Notes: generated by a model not told the origin, from the letters alone. 64,000 nucleotides of DNA from Nocardioides gansuensis (GCF_003076135.1 NZ_QDGZ01000004.1:186001-250000), one strand, 5' to 3'. Counted from the first letter of the stretch, positions 16,273 to 24,713 are shown. Numbers and translations: made by a program.

Positions 16273-17574
16273 TCAGGCCGGACCGACCGCCTGGGCGACG
16301 AGCGCGGCCGAGAGGCCGACGAAGGGCAGCCCCGACCCCGGGGTCGCGTGGGCGCCGGCAGCGAAGACCCCGGCCACGGGCGTGCGCGGACCGAGGCGCT
16401 TGCGCACCGTGCCGCGGCCCTCCCAGAGGACGCCGAGCGGCGACCCGCCCCACTCCTGCACCAGGTCACGGGGCGAGCGGTCGACACGGCAGACCACCTG
16501 CTGGCGTACGTCGATCCGGAGCCGGGCGAGCGCCCGCAGCAGGTCCTCGGCGATCCGGCCGCGGGCGAGCACGGTCCAGGCAGCCCCACCCGCCGGTGCC
16601 TGCCCGCCGGTGCGCACGACGAGCATCGGGTCGCCGTGCAGCACCAGCTCGCGGGGAAGGTCCGGCACCTCGCCCTCGAGGCCGACGTGGCACACGACGG
16701 GCGGGATCGCGGGCATCGTGCGGGCGACGTACGGCGCGAGCGCGGGGAGCCGGCGCGGGTCGACCGCGCACACGACGACGTCGGCGTCGAGGTCGCCGCT
16801 GAGTGTCCTCACGGCTACGGCCCGGCCGTCCCGGACGACGATGTCGAGCGCCTCGGCACCCGTGAGGACCGTGACGCCGCGGGTGCGGAGCCGGTCGGCC
16901 ATCGCGTCGCCCAGGCGGGCCAGGCCTCCTGGGACGGTCCAGGCGCCGAAGCGCTGCTCGAGGTAAGCCGTCACGCCCGCCCAGGCAGGGACGTTGCGCG
17001 GGTCGTGCCCGTCGACGACGAACGGGTGGGCGGCGACGAGGCGCAGCCGCTCGTCGCGGAAGTCGTGGCGCAGCCGCTTGCGCAACGTCTCCCGGCTCTC
17101 CAGGAGGGCGGTCAGGTCCTTGCCGGAGACGGCGGGGTCCCAGGGGCGCTCGAGGTAGTCGCGGCGCAGCAGCTCCCAGGCGTCGCCGTACGACGCGACG
17201 TGGGCGGCCCACGAGTCGCCGAGCCCGGGCGCGAGCGCGTCGAACGCGGCGACCTGCGCGGCCCGCGACCCGCCCGGGAGGGCGACCGAGGAGCCGTCGG
17301 CGAAGCGGTGCTCGCGGATCACCTCGAGCGGCTCGAGGTCGAGCTCGCGCTCCAGCGGGCGGCCGGACTTGCGGAACAGGTCGCGGATCACGGCCGGCAG
17401 GAGCGTCATCGCCGGGCCGGCGTCCCAGGTGAAGCCCTCGAGCTGCACGCGGGACAGGGCTCCGCCGAGGGCGTCGGCGCGCTCGAGCAGGGTGACCTCG
17501 TGGCCCAGCTTGGCTAGTCTCGCCGCCGAGGCCATGCCGCCGAAGCCGCCACCGACCACCACCACGCGAGACAT
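16273..17574 (-). CDS. CrtI-family FAD-dependent oxidoreductase
   Basis: A 433-residue protein with an N-terminal FAD Rossmann motif (VVVVGGGFGGMASAARLAKLGHEVTLLE) and the phytoene-desaturase-type C-terminus (FAAGAHATPGSGLPFVGLSAALVA). It probably desaturates or oxidises an isoprenoid, but no phytoene synthase (crtB) is present in the window, so a carotenoid role is inference. It is slightly shorter than typical CrtI (about 490-510). TAGGCT lies 7 nt before the ATG. It ends 32 bp from metF in a convergent arrangement. Confidence 0.82.
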   Translation of the reverse strand: MSRVVVVGGGFGGMASAARLAKLGHEVTLLERADALGGALSRVQLEGFTWDAGPAMTLLPAVIRDLFRKSGRPLERELDLEPLEVIREHRFADGSSVALPGGSRAAQVAAFDALAPGLGDSWAAHVASYGDAWELLRRDYLERPWDPAVSGKDLTALLESRETLRKRLRHDFRDERLRLVAAHPFVVDGHDPRNVPAWAGVTAYLEQRFGAWTVPGGLARLGDAMADRLRTRGVTVLTGAEALDIVVRDGRAVAVRTLSGDLDADVVVCAVDPRRLPALAPYVARTMPAIPPVVCHVGLEGEVPDLPRELVLHGDPMLVVRTGGQAPAGGAAWTVLARGRIAEDLLRALARLRIDVRQQVVCRVDRSPRDLVQEWGGSPLGVLWEGRGTVRKRLGPRTPVAGVFAAGAHATPGSGLPFVGLSAALVAQAVGPA

Positions 17575-17581
17575 GCGGCGC

Positions 17582-17587
17582 AGCCTA
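17582..17587 (-). promoter_or_regulatory. -10 hexamer of leaderless promoter (CrtI-like gene)
   Basis: TAGGCT on the minus strand, 7 nt before the ATG at 17574, overlapping the tail of the gap after the DUF4126 stop. Confidence 0.55.
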
Positions 17588-17592
17588 GGGGG

Positions 17593-18183
17593 TCACGCGG
17601 ACGAGGTGAGGGGGTCCTTCCTCTTCCACCGGCGCCAGCCACGGCGGACCAGCCGGGCGAGGACGACGAGCAGGACCAGCCCGATCACCAGCAGCACGCC
17701 GGCGATGCCCGCGGCGACACGGGGCTGCTCGAGCGCGAACCAGACCACGCCCAGCACCGCGAAGTCCTCAGTCACGCTGGCGACGACGTTGGTGACCGGC
17801 TCGGGGGAGGAGTTGATCGCCAGCCGGCCGCCGGCCTTCACGAGGTGCGAGAGCAGGGCGGTGCCGCCGCCGACGACGCCGAGCACCGCCTGGTCGAGCG
17901 TGGAGGCCTCGCCGGCCAGCAGCACGCCGATCACGGCGCCTGCGGTCGGCCGGATCGCGGTCGAGATCGCGTCCCAGGTGGAGTCGATGTAGGGGATCTT
18001 GTCGGCGATGAACTCCATCGCGTACATGAAGCCGGCAGCCGCCAGCACGTCCCACCGGGCGAGCACGTCGGGCACCTGGGCGAGGTCGCCGAGCCGCTCG
18101 GCGATCCCGAGCACGAGCACGACGAGGTAGGCGTTGATGCCGCTCGCCCAGCCGCTGGAGAAGACCAGGGGGAGGGATTCCAC
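17593..18183 (-). CDS. DUF4126 family membrane protein
   Basis: A 196-residue protein with about five hydrophobic stretches. SSGWASGINAYLVVLVLGI at the N-terminus and the FIADKIPYIDSTWD segment match the DUF4126 family, which has no proven function. A C-terminal Arg/Lys-rich cytoplasmic end (RRGWRRWKRKD) follows the last helix. The start is GTG at 18183 with TACCCT 6 nt upstream. It is followed at 19 bp by the CrtI-like gene, which has its own promoter. Confidence 0.8.
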   Translation of the reverse strand: MESLPLVFSSGWASGINAYLVVLVLGIAERLGDLAQVPDVLARWDVLAAAGFMYAMEFIADKIPYIDSTWDAISTAIRPTAGAVIGVLLAGEASTLDQAVLGVVGGGTALLSHLVKAGGRLAINSSPEPVTNVVASVTEDFAVLGVVWFALEQPRVAAGIAGVLLVIGLVLLVVLARLVRRGWRRWKRKDPLTSSA

Positions 18184-18189
18184 GAGGTC

Positions 18190-18195
18190 AGGGTA
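18190..18195 (-). promoter_or_regulatory. -10 hexamer of leaderless promoter (DUF4126)
   Basis: TACCCT on the minus strand, 6 nt before the GTG at 18183. Confidence 0.6.
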
Positions 18196-18207
18196 GGGCC
18201 GGAGCCC

Positions 18208-18681
18208 TCATTCGACGTCGATCTCCGTGGCGCCGGTCAGGGCGACCAGCTCGTCGAAGTCGGTCGAGAAGACCGCGGCGGGATGGCCCGCGGCGGCCCA
18301 CACCACGTCGTACTTGCGGAGCCAGGAGTCGATCCAGGTCGGCACCGGCCGGGGGTGGTCGAGCGGCGAGACGCCCCCGATGACCTGCCCGGTGTGCTCG
18401 CGGACGAAGTCCGGCGTGGCCCGCCTGAGCCTCTCCACGCCGATCGTCCCGGCGACCTTGGCGGTGTCCACCCGGTGGGCTCCGGAGGTGAGGATGAGGG
18501 CCGGTGTGCCGCCCGCGTCGAAGAGCAGGCTGTTGGCGATGGCGCCCACCTCACACCCGAGCGCCGCCGCGGCGAGTGCGGCGGTGTGGACCGAATCGGG
18601 CAGGATGACCACGTCGCCGGTCCCGCCCTCGCGGGCCAGCGCCGCCCTAAATGAGGTGATGGCCGGGTGTTCGTTCGACAT
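18208..18681 (-). CDS. YbaK/EbsC-type aminoacyl-tRNA deacylase
   Basis: A 157-residue trans-editing protein of the YbaK/ProX fold, which hydrolyses mischarged aminoacyl-tRNAs. Fold signatures are a conserved Cys-Glu-Val-Gly-Ala-Ile strand-helix, ILTSGAHRVD, and IGGVSPLDHPRPVPTWID with the GGVSP loop. It is a different subgroup from the Cys-tRNA(Pro)-type YbaK at 61295-61783, so the window holds two editing paralogs. The ATG has TAGGCT 6 nt upstream. Amino acid specificity is not deducible. Confidence 0.85.
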   Translation of the reverse strand: MSNEHPAITSFRAALAREGGTGDVVILPDSVHTAALAAAALGCEVGAIANSLLFDAGGTPALILTSGAHRVDTAKVAGTIGVERLRRATPDFVREHTGQVIGGVSPLDHPRPVPTWIDSWLRKYDVVWAAAGHPAAVFSTDFDELVALTGATEIDVE

Positions 18682-18687
18682 GCTGCG

Positions 18688-18693
18688 AGCCTA
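18688..18693 (-). promoter_or_regulatory. -10 hexamer of leaderless promoter (YbaK-like gene)
   Basis: TAGGCT on the minus strand, 6 nt before the ATG at 18681. Confidence 0.6.
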
Positions 18694-18764
18694 GTGACGC
18701 AGCGGTCGGCGACGGCGGCCGCGCCAGACCACGATTCCACCAGCTCCGTTCACAGGGGGACGAC

Positions 18765-19235
18765 TTGCTGACTCGCCAGCTGCCCGGCTCGATCGTCAAT
18801 GCGCTGTGGGTGCTCGTTGCGCTCGTGGTGGCCTTCGGGATCACCGCCGTGCTCACGTGGGTGGAGCGCGACGAGCTGATCCTGTCGTGGAGCAAGGGCA
18901 ATCCTTCGGCCCGGGAGATCCTCGCCGAGGGAGGTCTCGGGGTCCTGCGCGAGAGCCCGATCGTGCCCAACTTCCTCCCGTTGGCGATCGTCTCTTTCGT
19001 CGTCTTCGCGCTGCTCGCGCTCGTGCTCGGCGCCTTCCTCGTCGACGGCCACGGCTGGGCCCGGCTCGCGCTCACCGCGAGCGCCGGATTCGGGGTGCTG
19101 GTCGCCGTGCTGGCCGTGCGCAACCACCTGCCCACCGCGTTCCTGGTGCTCTCGATCGTCACAGCGGTGCTGCACCTCGCGCTGCTCTTCTTCCTCTGGC
19201 ACAAGGACACCAGCGCCTACCTCCGCGAGTTCTGA
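18765..19235 (+). CDS. Four-helix membrane protein of unknown function
   Basis: A 156-residue protein with four hydrophobic segments (about 10-31, 70-92, 98-115, 121-142) and a short charged loop (SWSKGNPSAREILAEGG) between the first two. I do not recognise a family. The TTG start at 18765 is supported by CAGGGGGA ending 4 nt upstream. It is monocistronic: the LexA-controlled operon starts just after it with its own promoter. Confidence 0.7.
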   Translation: MLTRQLPGSIVNALWVLVALVVAFGITAVLTWVERDELILSWSKGNPSAREILAEGGLGVLRESPIVPNFLPLAIVSFVVFALLALVLGAFLVDGHGWARLALTASAGFGVLVAVLAVRNHLPTAFLVLSIVTAVLHLALLFFLWHKDTSAYLREF

Positions 19236-19265
19236 CTCCGTCGTCCACAGGCCTCCTCGCAGGGC

Positions 19266-19321
19266 TTGACCCGGTGTCGGTGGGCGCGTGTACCGTAGGT
19301 CTTGTTCGAACATCTGTTCGG
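19266..19321 (+). promoter_or_regulatory. SOS promoter with LexA box
   Basis: A TTGACC -35 (19266-19271) and TACCGT -10 (19291-19296, 19-bp spacer) precede TCGAACATCTGTTCGG at 19306-19321. This matches 11 of 12 fixed positions of the actinobacterial SOS box TCGAAC-N4-GTTCGA. The box covers the expected transcript start, a standard place for LexA repression. It controls the DUF6504-HEPN-dnaE2 genes and probably the methyltransferase and dinB genes. Confidence 0.88.
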
Positions 19322-19343
19322 ACGCGACCTCGGTGGCGGTGAC

Positions 19344-19384
19344 CTCGACCCCCACCGTCCACCGGGGTCGCCGGTGGGGTCGAG
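19344..19384 (+). promoter_or_regulatory. 5'-leader hairpin of the SOS operon
   Basis: Arms 19344-19356 and 19373-19384 pair over 12 bp with one bulged C (CTCGACCCC(C)ACC with GGTGGGGTCGAG). The hairpin lies between the LexA-controlled start site and the GAGGAGG ribosome site at 19391-19397. It may stabilise the message or tune translation. Confidence 0.6.
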
Positions 19385-19402
19385 GACAGCGAGGAGGCGC
19401 AC

Positions 19403-19684
19403 ATGAGGCTGTACGACGACCCCGTCGAGGTGCGACGGGGAGAGACCGAGGGGCCCGAGCAGTTCCTGTGGCGGGGACGGTTGTGGAAGGTGCGCGCGGT
19501 GGTCGCCCACTGGGTGGAGACCGCGCCGTGGTGGCAGGGGACCGAGCCCAGCGGTTCCGACCTGCTGGTGGAGCGGGAGCTGTGGCGGGTCGAGGCCGGC
19601 CGCGGGGGCGACCGCAGCGGCGTGTTCGACCTGTCCTTCAGCTGGACCGACGGCTGCTGGCAGCTCGTCGGCTGCGCGGACTGA
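19403..19684 (+). CDS. DUF6504 family protein, first gene of SOS operon
   Basis: A 93-residue soluble protein, rich in Trp (7-8 residues). It shows the pattern FLWRGRLWKVRAVVAHWVET, then ELWRVEAGRGG and GVFDLSFSWTDGCWQLV, seen in DUF6504 proteins found near translesion polymerases. The biochemical function is unknown. It is the promoter-proximal gene after the LexA box, with a strong GAGGAGG site 5 nt before the ATG. The HEPN gene follows after 11 bp. Its place suggests an accessory role in SOS mutagenesis; this is context inference. Confidence 0.75.
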   Translation: MRLYDDPVEVRRGETEGPEQFLWRGRLWKVRAVVAHWVETAPWWQGTEPSGSDLLVERELWRVEAGRGGDRSGVFDLSFSWTDGCWQLVGCAD

Positions 19685-19695
19685 GGGGAGTGGTC

Positions 19696-20133
19696 ATGAG
19701 CCCGTTCACCCTTCCCGCGACCACCCACTCCTACCTCGCCCGGGCGGCCGAGTCGCTGCACGAGGCGGTCACCACCCCCGACGTGCCGACCCGTTACGCG
19801 TGCGCCCACGTGGCGGCGCTGCGGGCCGCGGCGGCGCTGCTCGCGGCCCGGGCGCGGCCCGAGACGCGGCCCCGCCGCCAGAAGAACGCCTGGGTGCTGC
19901 TCGCCCAGGTCGCCCCGGAGCTGTCGGAGTGGGCCACCTTCTTCGCCGCCGGGGCCGCCAAGCGGGCCGCGGCGGAGGCCGGCTCCACCCGGGCGGTCAG
20001 CGAGCGGGAGGCCGACGACCTGGTCCGCGACGCCGACCGGTTCCTCGCGGTCGTGGAGTCGTCGCTGGGCCTGGTGCCCCATGCCCCGATGGGACGCCGG
20101 CTCGCGGCCGGCGCCTGGTCCGGTGTCGCCTGA
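19696..20133 (+). CDS. SAV_6107-type HEPN domain protein
   Basis: A 145-residue, mainly helical, Ala/Arg-rich protein. Its layout (YLARAAESLHEA, YACAHVAALRAAAALLAAR, then RRQKNAWVLLAQVAPELSEWATFFAAGA and VVESSLGLV) fits the SAV_6107 HEPN family. No clear R-x4-6-H RNase motif is visible, so nuclease activity is doubtful. The ATG has GGGGAG upstream. The dnaE2 start lies inside its last 11 bases, so the two are translationally coupled. It may be a structural partner of the polymerase (inference). Confidence 0.75.
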   Translation: MSPFTLPATTHSYLARAAESLHEAVTTPDVPTRYACAHVAALRAAAALLAARARPETRPRRQKNAWVLLAQVAPELSEWATFFAAGAAKRAAAEAGSTRAVSEREADDLVRDADRFLAVVESSLGLVPHAPMGRRLAAGAWSGVA

Positions 20134-23100
20134 CCCGTTCGTCCATCTCCACGTGGCTTCCGGCCACTCCCTGCAATACGGAGCGTCCCACCCCCACGTG
20201 TTGGTCGAGCGCGCCGTGGAGCACGAGATGGACACCCTCGCCCTCACCGACCGCGACGGCACCTACGGCGCGGTCAAGTTCACCCGCGCCTGCATGGCCG
20301 CGGGCATCCGGCCGGTGCTCGGCGTCGACCTCGCCGTGGCGCCGGTCGGCCCGGCGGACCCGGGCCGGGCGGCGCCGGTCACGCGCCGTACGCCGGTCAG
20401 GGGCGGGGCGGTGCGGGGCGACGACGACCTGCCCCGGGCGACCTTCCTCGCCAGCGGCCGGGCGGGGTGGGCGGCGATCTGCCGGATGGTCTCGGCCACC
20501 CATCTCGCCGGGGAGCGGGGCCGACCCGTCGCCACCCTCGACCTGCTGGCCGAGCACCTCGCCGGGGGCGACGTGCTGGTGCTGCTCGGGCCGTCCTCCG
20601 AGGTCGGCGTGGCCGCCACCCGCCGCCGCGACGACCTCGGGCTGGCCGCCCTCGCCCCGTGGCTGGAGGTCCTCCCGCGGGAGAACGTCCTGGTCGAGCT
20701 CGTCTCCCACCGGCTGGCCGGTGCCGGCGGCACGTGGGGCCCCGGCACGTCCCCCCACGCCGCCCGGATGGCCGGCCTGGCCCACCGGGCCGGTCTCGGC
20801 ACGGTGCTGACCAATGCGGTGCGCTACGCCGACCGGCTCGACGCCCCCGTCGTCGACGTGCTCGACGCCGCCCGCCGGCTGGTGCCGCTCGGCTCGGCCC
20901 AGCAGCGCCGGATCGGGCCGGCCCACTACCGCGGCAACGCCGAGGGGTTCCTCAAGTCCGGCAAGGAGATGCAGGAGGTGGCCGAGGAGATCAGCCGGCT
21001 GGCCGGGCTGGCCGGTGACTCCGCCGGCGCCGCCCGCCAGCTGCTCGCCCGCACCCGGGCGGTGGCCGACCGCTGCGCCCTCGACCCGCGCGCCGACCTG
21101 GGCATCGGGGAGGTGCACTTCCCGGAGTTCGAGGTCGCGACGTCCCTCCGGCCAGGAGCGGCCCGGCGCGGCGACGAGACCGAGGCCGACGCCGTGCTGC
21201 GGCTGCGCTGCGAGGGGGCGATCGGGCGTCGCTACGGCAGCGCCCCACGCCAGCGCATCTGGAAGCGCCTCGACGACGAGCTCGGGATCATCCGCACCCT
21301 CGGCTACGCGTCCTACTTCCTCACCGTCGCCGACGTCACCGACCTGATCCAGGAGATGGGCGTGCGCCGCGCTGCCCGCGGGTCGGGGGCGGGCAGCCTG
21401 GTCAACTACCTGCTCGGCGTCTCCGGGGTCGACCCGATCCGCCACGGCCTGCTGATGGAGCGGTTCCTCTCCCCGCTGCGGGCCTCGCTGCCCGACATCG
21501 ACGTCGACGTCGAGTCCGCCCGGCGGCTCGAGGTCTACGAGGCGATCCTGGCCAAGTACGGCGGGGAGCGGTGCGTGTGCGTCTCGATGATGGACACCTA
21601 CCGGGTCCGCCACGCGGTGCGCGACGTCGGCGCGGCGCTCGGCATGCCGCCCGGCGAGATCGACGCGATCGCCAAGGCGTTCCCGCACATCCGCGCCCGC
21701 GACGCGCGGGTGGCGCTGCGCGAGCTGCCCGAGCTGCGGCTCAGCGGGCTCGGCGACGAAAGGCTCGACCTGATGTTCCGGCTGGTCGAGCGGCTCGACG
21801 GACTGCCCCGGCACATCGCCGTACACCCCTGCGGGGTGCTGCTCTCCGACGCCACCCTGCTCGACCGCACGCCGGTGGAGGCGTCGTTCGCCGGCTTCCC
21901 GATGAGCCAGTTCGACAAGGACGACGTGGAGGAGCTCGGCCTGCTCAAGCTCGACGTCCTCGGCATCCGCATGCAGTCGGCGATGGCCCACGCCGTCGCC
22001 GAGATCCAGCGGGTCGACGGCGTCGAGATCGACCTCGACGACGAGGCGCAGGTGCCCTTCGACGACGAGCAGACCTACACGATGATCAGCGAGGCCCGCA
22101 CGCTCGGCGTCTTCCAGATCGAGTCGCCCGGCCAGCGCGAGCTCGTCGGCAAGTCCGGCATCGAGTCCTTCGAGGAGATCATCACCGACATCTCGCTGTT
22201 CCGGCCCGGGCCGGTCAAGAGCGACATGATCACCCCCTACCTCGAGGCCAAGCAGGGCTGGAAGACCGTCCAGCACCTCCATCCTCACCTGGCCCCGATC
22301 CTCGGCCAGACCCAGGGCGTGGTGGTCTTCCACGAGCAGGTGATCGAGATGATCGCGCTGTTCACCGGGGTCGGGCTCGCCGAGGCCGACGAGAAGCGCC
22401 GCGCGCTGGGCGACACCGAGGGGATGGCCGAGACGAAGGTGTGGTTCTTCCCGCGCGCCCTGGGCCGGGGATACTCCCTGCCCCTGGTCGAGCGCATCTG
22501 GAAGGTGCTCGAGGGGTTCGCGTCGTTCGGCTTCTGCAAGGCCCATGCGGCGGCGTTCGCGCTCCCGACCTACCAGTCGGCCTGGCTCAAGGCCCACTGG
22601 CCGGCCCACTTCCTGGCGGGCGTCCTCACCCACGACCCGGGGATGTACCCCAAGCGGCTGATCCTCGACGACGCCCGGCAGTGTGGCGTGGCCGTGCTCC
22701 CGCTCGACGTCAACGCCTCGGAAGCGTCGTACGCCGTGGAGCAGGTGCCGGTCCACGACGAGCCGCCGCACCGGGACGGATCGGCTCCCACCGGCTACGG
22801 CATCCGGCTGGCCCTGGCCGAGGTGAAGGGCATCAACGAGGCCGAGGTGCAGCGGATCGTGGCGTCCCGGCCCTATGCCTCACTCACCGACTTCTTCCAG
22901 CGGGCATGTGTGTCGCGGCCGGTGCTGGAGCGGCTGGTGCTGGGCGGTGCCTTCGACTCCCTCTACGGGATCGGGGCCGGTGACCGCACCGTGCGGCCGC
23001 GTGGCCGGGTCACCCGGCGCGACCTGCTGCTGCAGGTGGCCGAGCTCGACCAGCACGCCCGGCTGCTCGACCGGACGTCCCGGGGACGGGGGCTGGCCCG

Positions 23101-23929
23101 GGGACGGGGGCTGGCCCGGGGGCGGGCGCCGCTCCCGGCGACGGTGCGCGCCGATGCCGCCGGCGGGCGCAACAGCTCCGACCCCGCGGTGCGGGCCGCG
23201 GCCCAGTCGCAGGCCCCCCGGCCGGTGCGACCGGTCGACTCGGTGCAGCTGGCCCTCGAGCTCGGCGACGAGCCGGGGGAGGTCGCCAGCGGGCTGCCCG
23301 AGATGACCACTGCCGAGCGGATGCGCGCCGAGCTGGAGATCCTCGGCCTCGACGTCAGCGAGCACGTGGTGTCCGCCTACGGCCCGTTCCTCGACGTCCT
23401 CGGCGTCACCCGCAGCCGCGAGCTGCTCCAGCGGCGCAGCCAGTCCGAGCTGCTGGTGGCCGGCGTCAAGGTCGCCACCCAGACCCCGCCGGTGCGGTCG
23501 GGCCGCCGGGTCGTCTTCCTGACCCTCGATGACGGCACCGGCCCGGTGGACGCCACCTTCTTCGAGGACGTCCAGGGTCCCTACGCCGCCACGGTCTTCC
23601 ACTCCTGGCTGCTGGTGGTGCGCGGCGAGCTGCGGCGCACCGGATACCGAGGCGTCTCGCTGCGCGCCACCGGCGCCTGGGAGCTGCCCGCCCTGGCGTC
23701 CCTCTACTCGCGGGCCCGCAGTGTGGAGGAGGGGCTCGAGGCGGTGCGGGCGGAGATGGCGCGGCTGCCGCTGGGCTACCGCGAGGCCGACGAGCCGGAG
23801 CGCCGTCGGGTGCTTGTGCACACCAGTGGGTTCCAGATGTCCCCCTACTCCGACATCCGCCCGGCCGGCGAGCCGGCCCGCGACGTGGCACGGAAGCTGT
23901 GGCACCGCAGCCCGGGGAGCCCGGGATGA
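20123..23929 (+). CDS. dnaE2: Error-prone DNA polymerase III alpha, DnaE2 type
   Basis: A 1268-residue C-family polymerase for damage-induced translesion synthesis. Visible are an N-terminal PHP domain (about 1-210), ARGSGAGSLVNYLLG, the catalytic pair in PDIDVDVES, a fingers/thumb region (FGFCKAHAAAFALPTYQSAWLKAHWPAHFLAG), HhH repeats, and a C-terminal OB fold (VVFLTLDDGTGPVDATFFED). The PHP metal site is degenerate: the usual LHxH is LHVA and TDH is TDR. A basic repeat insert (RGRGLA, from about residue 987) separates HhH and OB. It is longer than typical DnaE2 (about 1050-1100). GTG 20123 overlaps the HEPN gene by 11 bp. The separate dnaE at 55458 is the replicative copy. Confidence 0.88.
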   Translation: MSPDPFVHLHVASGHSLQYGASHPHVLVERAVEHEMDTLALTDRDGTYGAVKFTRACMAAGIRPVLGVDLAVAPVGPADPGRAAPVTRRTPVRGGAVRGDDDLPRATFLASGRAGWAAICRMVSATHLAGERGRPVATLDLLAEHLAGGDVLVLLGPSSEVGVAATRRRDDLGLAALAPWLEVLPRENVLVELVSHRLAGAGGTWGPGTSPHAARMAGLAHRAGLGTVLTNAVRYADRLDAPVVDVLDAARRLVPLGSAQQRRIGPAHYRGNAEGFLKSGKEMQEVAEEISRLAGLAGDSAGAARQLLARTRAVADRCALDPRADLGIGEVHFPEFEVATSLRPGAARRGDETEADAVLRLRCEGAIGRRYGSAPRQRIWKRLDDELGIIRTLGYASYFLTVADVTDLIQEMGVRRAARGSGAGSLVNYLLGVSGVDPIRHGLLMERFLSPLRASLPDIDVDVESARRLEVYEAILAKYGGERCVCVSMMDTYRVRHAVRDVGAALGMPPGEIDAIAKAFPHIRARDARVALRELPELRLSGLGDERLDLMFRLVERLDGLPRHIAVHPCGVLLSDATLLDRTPVEASFAGFPMSQFDKDDVEELGLLKLDVLGIRMQSAMAHAVAEIQRVDGVEIDLDDEAQVPFDDEQTYTMISEARTLGVFQIESPGQRELVGKSGIESFEEIITDISLFRPGPVKSDMITPYLEAKQGWKTVQHLHPHLAPILGQTQGVVVFHEQVIEMIALFTGVGLAEADEKRRALGDTEGMAETKVWFFPRALGRGYSLPLVERIWKVLEGFASFGFCKAHAAAFALPTYQSAWLKAHWPAHFLAGVLTHDPGMYPKRLILDDARQCGVAVLPLDVNASEASYAVEQVPVHDEPPHRDGSAPTGYGIRLALAEVKGINEAEVQRIVASRPYASLTDFFQRACVSRPVLERLVLGGAFDSLYGIGAGDRTVRPRGRVTRRDLLLQVAELDQHARLLDRTSRGRGLARGRGLARGRAPLPATVRADAAGGRNSSDPAVRAAAQSQAPRPVRPVDSVQLALELGDEPGEVASGLPEMTTAERMRAELEILGLDVSEHVVSAYGPFLDVLGVTRSRELLQRRSQSELLVAGVKVATQTPPVRSGRRVVFLTLDDGTGPVDATFFEDVQGPYAATVFHSWLLVVRGELRRTGYRGVSLRATGAWELPALASLYSRARSVEEGLEAVRAEMARLPLGYREADEPERRRVLVHTSGFQMSPYSDIRPAGEPARDVARKLWHRSPGSPG
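23081..23116 (+). repeat. Two 18-bp tandem repeats inside dnaE2
   Basis: CGGGGACGGGGGCTGGCC occurs at 23081-23098 and 23099-23116, with a partial third copy. It codes for RGRGLA repeats in the linker between the HhH and OB regions. Confidence 0.8.
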
Positions 23930-23944
23930 GCGCCTCCCTGCCAC

Positions 23945-23950
23945 TAGGGT
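23945..23950 (+). promoter_or_regulatory. -10 hexamer of leaderless promoter (methyltransferase)
   Basis: TAGGGT lies 7 nt before the ATG at 23958. It is an internal promoter that would let the methyltransferase and dinB genes be made without SOS induction. Confidence 0.55.
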
Positions 23951-23957
23951 TGGCCAC

Positions 23958-24695
23958 ATGCCGGGTCCTGCCTCCGCCAGCGAGCGTCGCCAGTCCGTCC
24001 GCACCGGCGTGGTGTGGACCGCGATCCACGAGCTGCTGGCCCGGCCCGAGGCCGACCCCTCGACGCAGGCCCGGATCATCGACATCGGCGGCGGCACCGG
24101 CGGCTTCGCCGTCCCGCTGGCTGCGCTCGGCCACCGGGTCGAGGTCATCGACCCCAGCCCCGACGCCCTGGCCGCCCTCGGCCGCCGGGCCCGCGAGAGC
24201 GGCGTCGCCGACCGGATCACCGGTCAGCAGGGTGACCTCGCCGACCTCGCCGACCTCGTCGAGGAGGCCGACCTGGTGCTCTGCCACGGGGTCCTCGAGG
24301 TCGTCGACGACCCCGCCGCGGCGCTGGCCACCATCGCCGGCGTGCTCCGCCCCGGCGGCCATCTCAGCCTGCTCGTCGCCCAGCGGCACGCCGCCGTGGT
24401 GGCCCGGGCGATGGCCGGCCACTTCCAGGCCGCCCGCGAGCTGCTCGACAACCCGTCGACCGGCCGGGGCGGGCGCCGGTTCACCCTCGACGAGCTCGAG
24501 CCGCTGCTGGCCGGAGCCGGTCTCGCGACGACCTCGGTGCACGCCGTACGCGTCTTCGCCGACCTCGTCCCCGGCGCCCTGCTCGACTCCGAGCCCGGTG
24601 CCGCCGCGGCCCTGGTCGAGCTGGAGCAGGCGGTCTCGTCCCGCCCCGACTTCTTCCCGCTCGCGACCCAGCTGCACGTCCTGGCCCGCCACTGA
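23958..24695 (+). CDS. Class I SAM-dependent methyltransferase
   Basis: A 245-residue Rossmann methyltransferase. Motif I is IIDIGGGTGGFAVPLA, with the acidic ribose contact in VEVIDPSPDAL. Post-motif segments are LVLCHGVLEVVDDPAAAL and VLRPGGHLSLLV. The substrate is unknown; the layout is like small-molecule (SmtA/UbiE-like) enzymes rather than DNA methylases, and no target-recognition domain is seen. It lies 28 bp after dnaE2 and 18 bp before dinB, so at least partly shares their control, and it also has its own leaderless -10. Confidence 0.85.
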   Translation: MPGPASASERRQSVRTGVVWTAIHELLARPEADPSTQARIIDIGGGTGGFAVPLAALGHRVEVIDPSPDALAALGRRARESGVADRITGQQGDLADLADLVEEADLVLCHGVLEVVDDPAAALATIAGVLRPGGHLSLLVAQRHAAVVARAMAGHFQAARELLDNPSTGRGGRRFTLDELEPLLAGAGLATTSVHAVRVFADLVPGALLDSEPGAAAALVELEQAVSSRPDFFPLATQLHVLARH

Positions 24696-24713
24696 CCGCA
24701 CCAGGGGTCGGCC

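Noticed and set aside
20081..20122. Upstream ATG start for dnaE2
   Set aside because: It would add 14 residues with no family match; GTG 20123 gives the expected N-terminus just before FVHLH and a short overlap with the HEPN gene.
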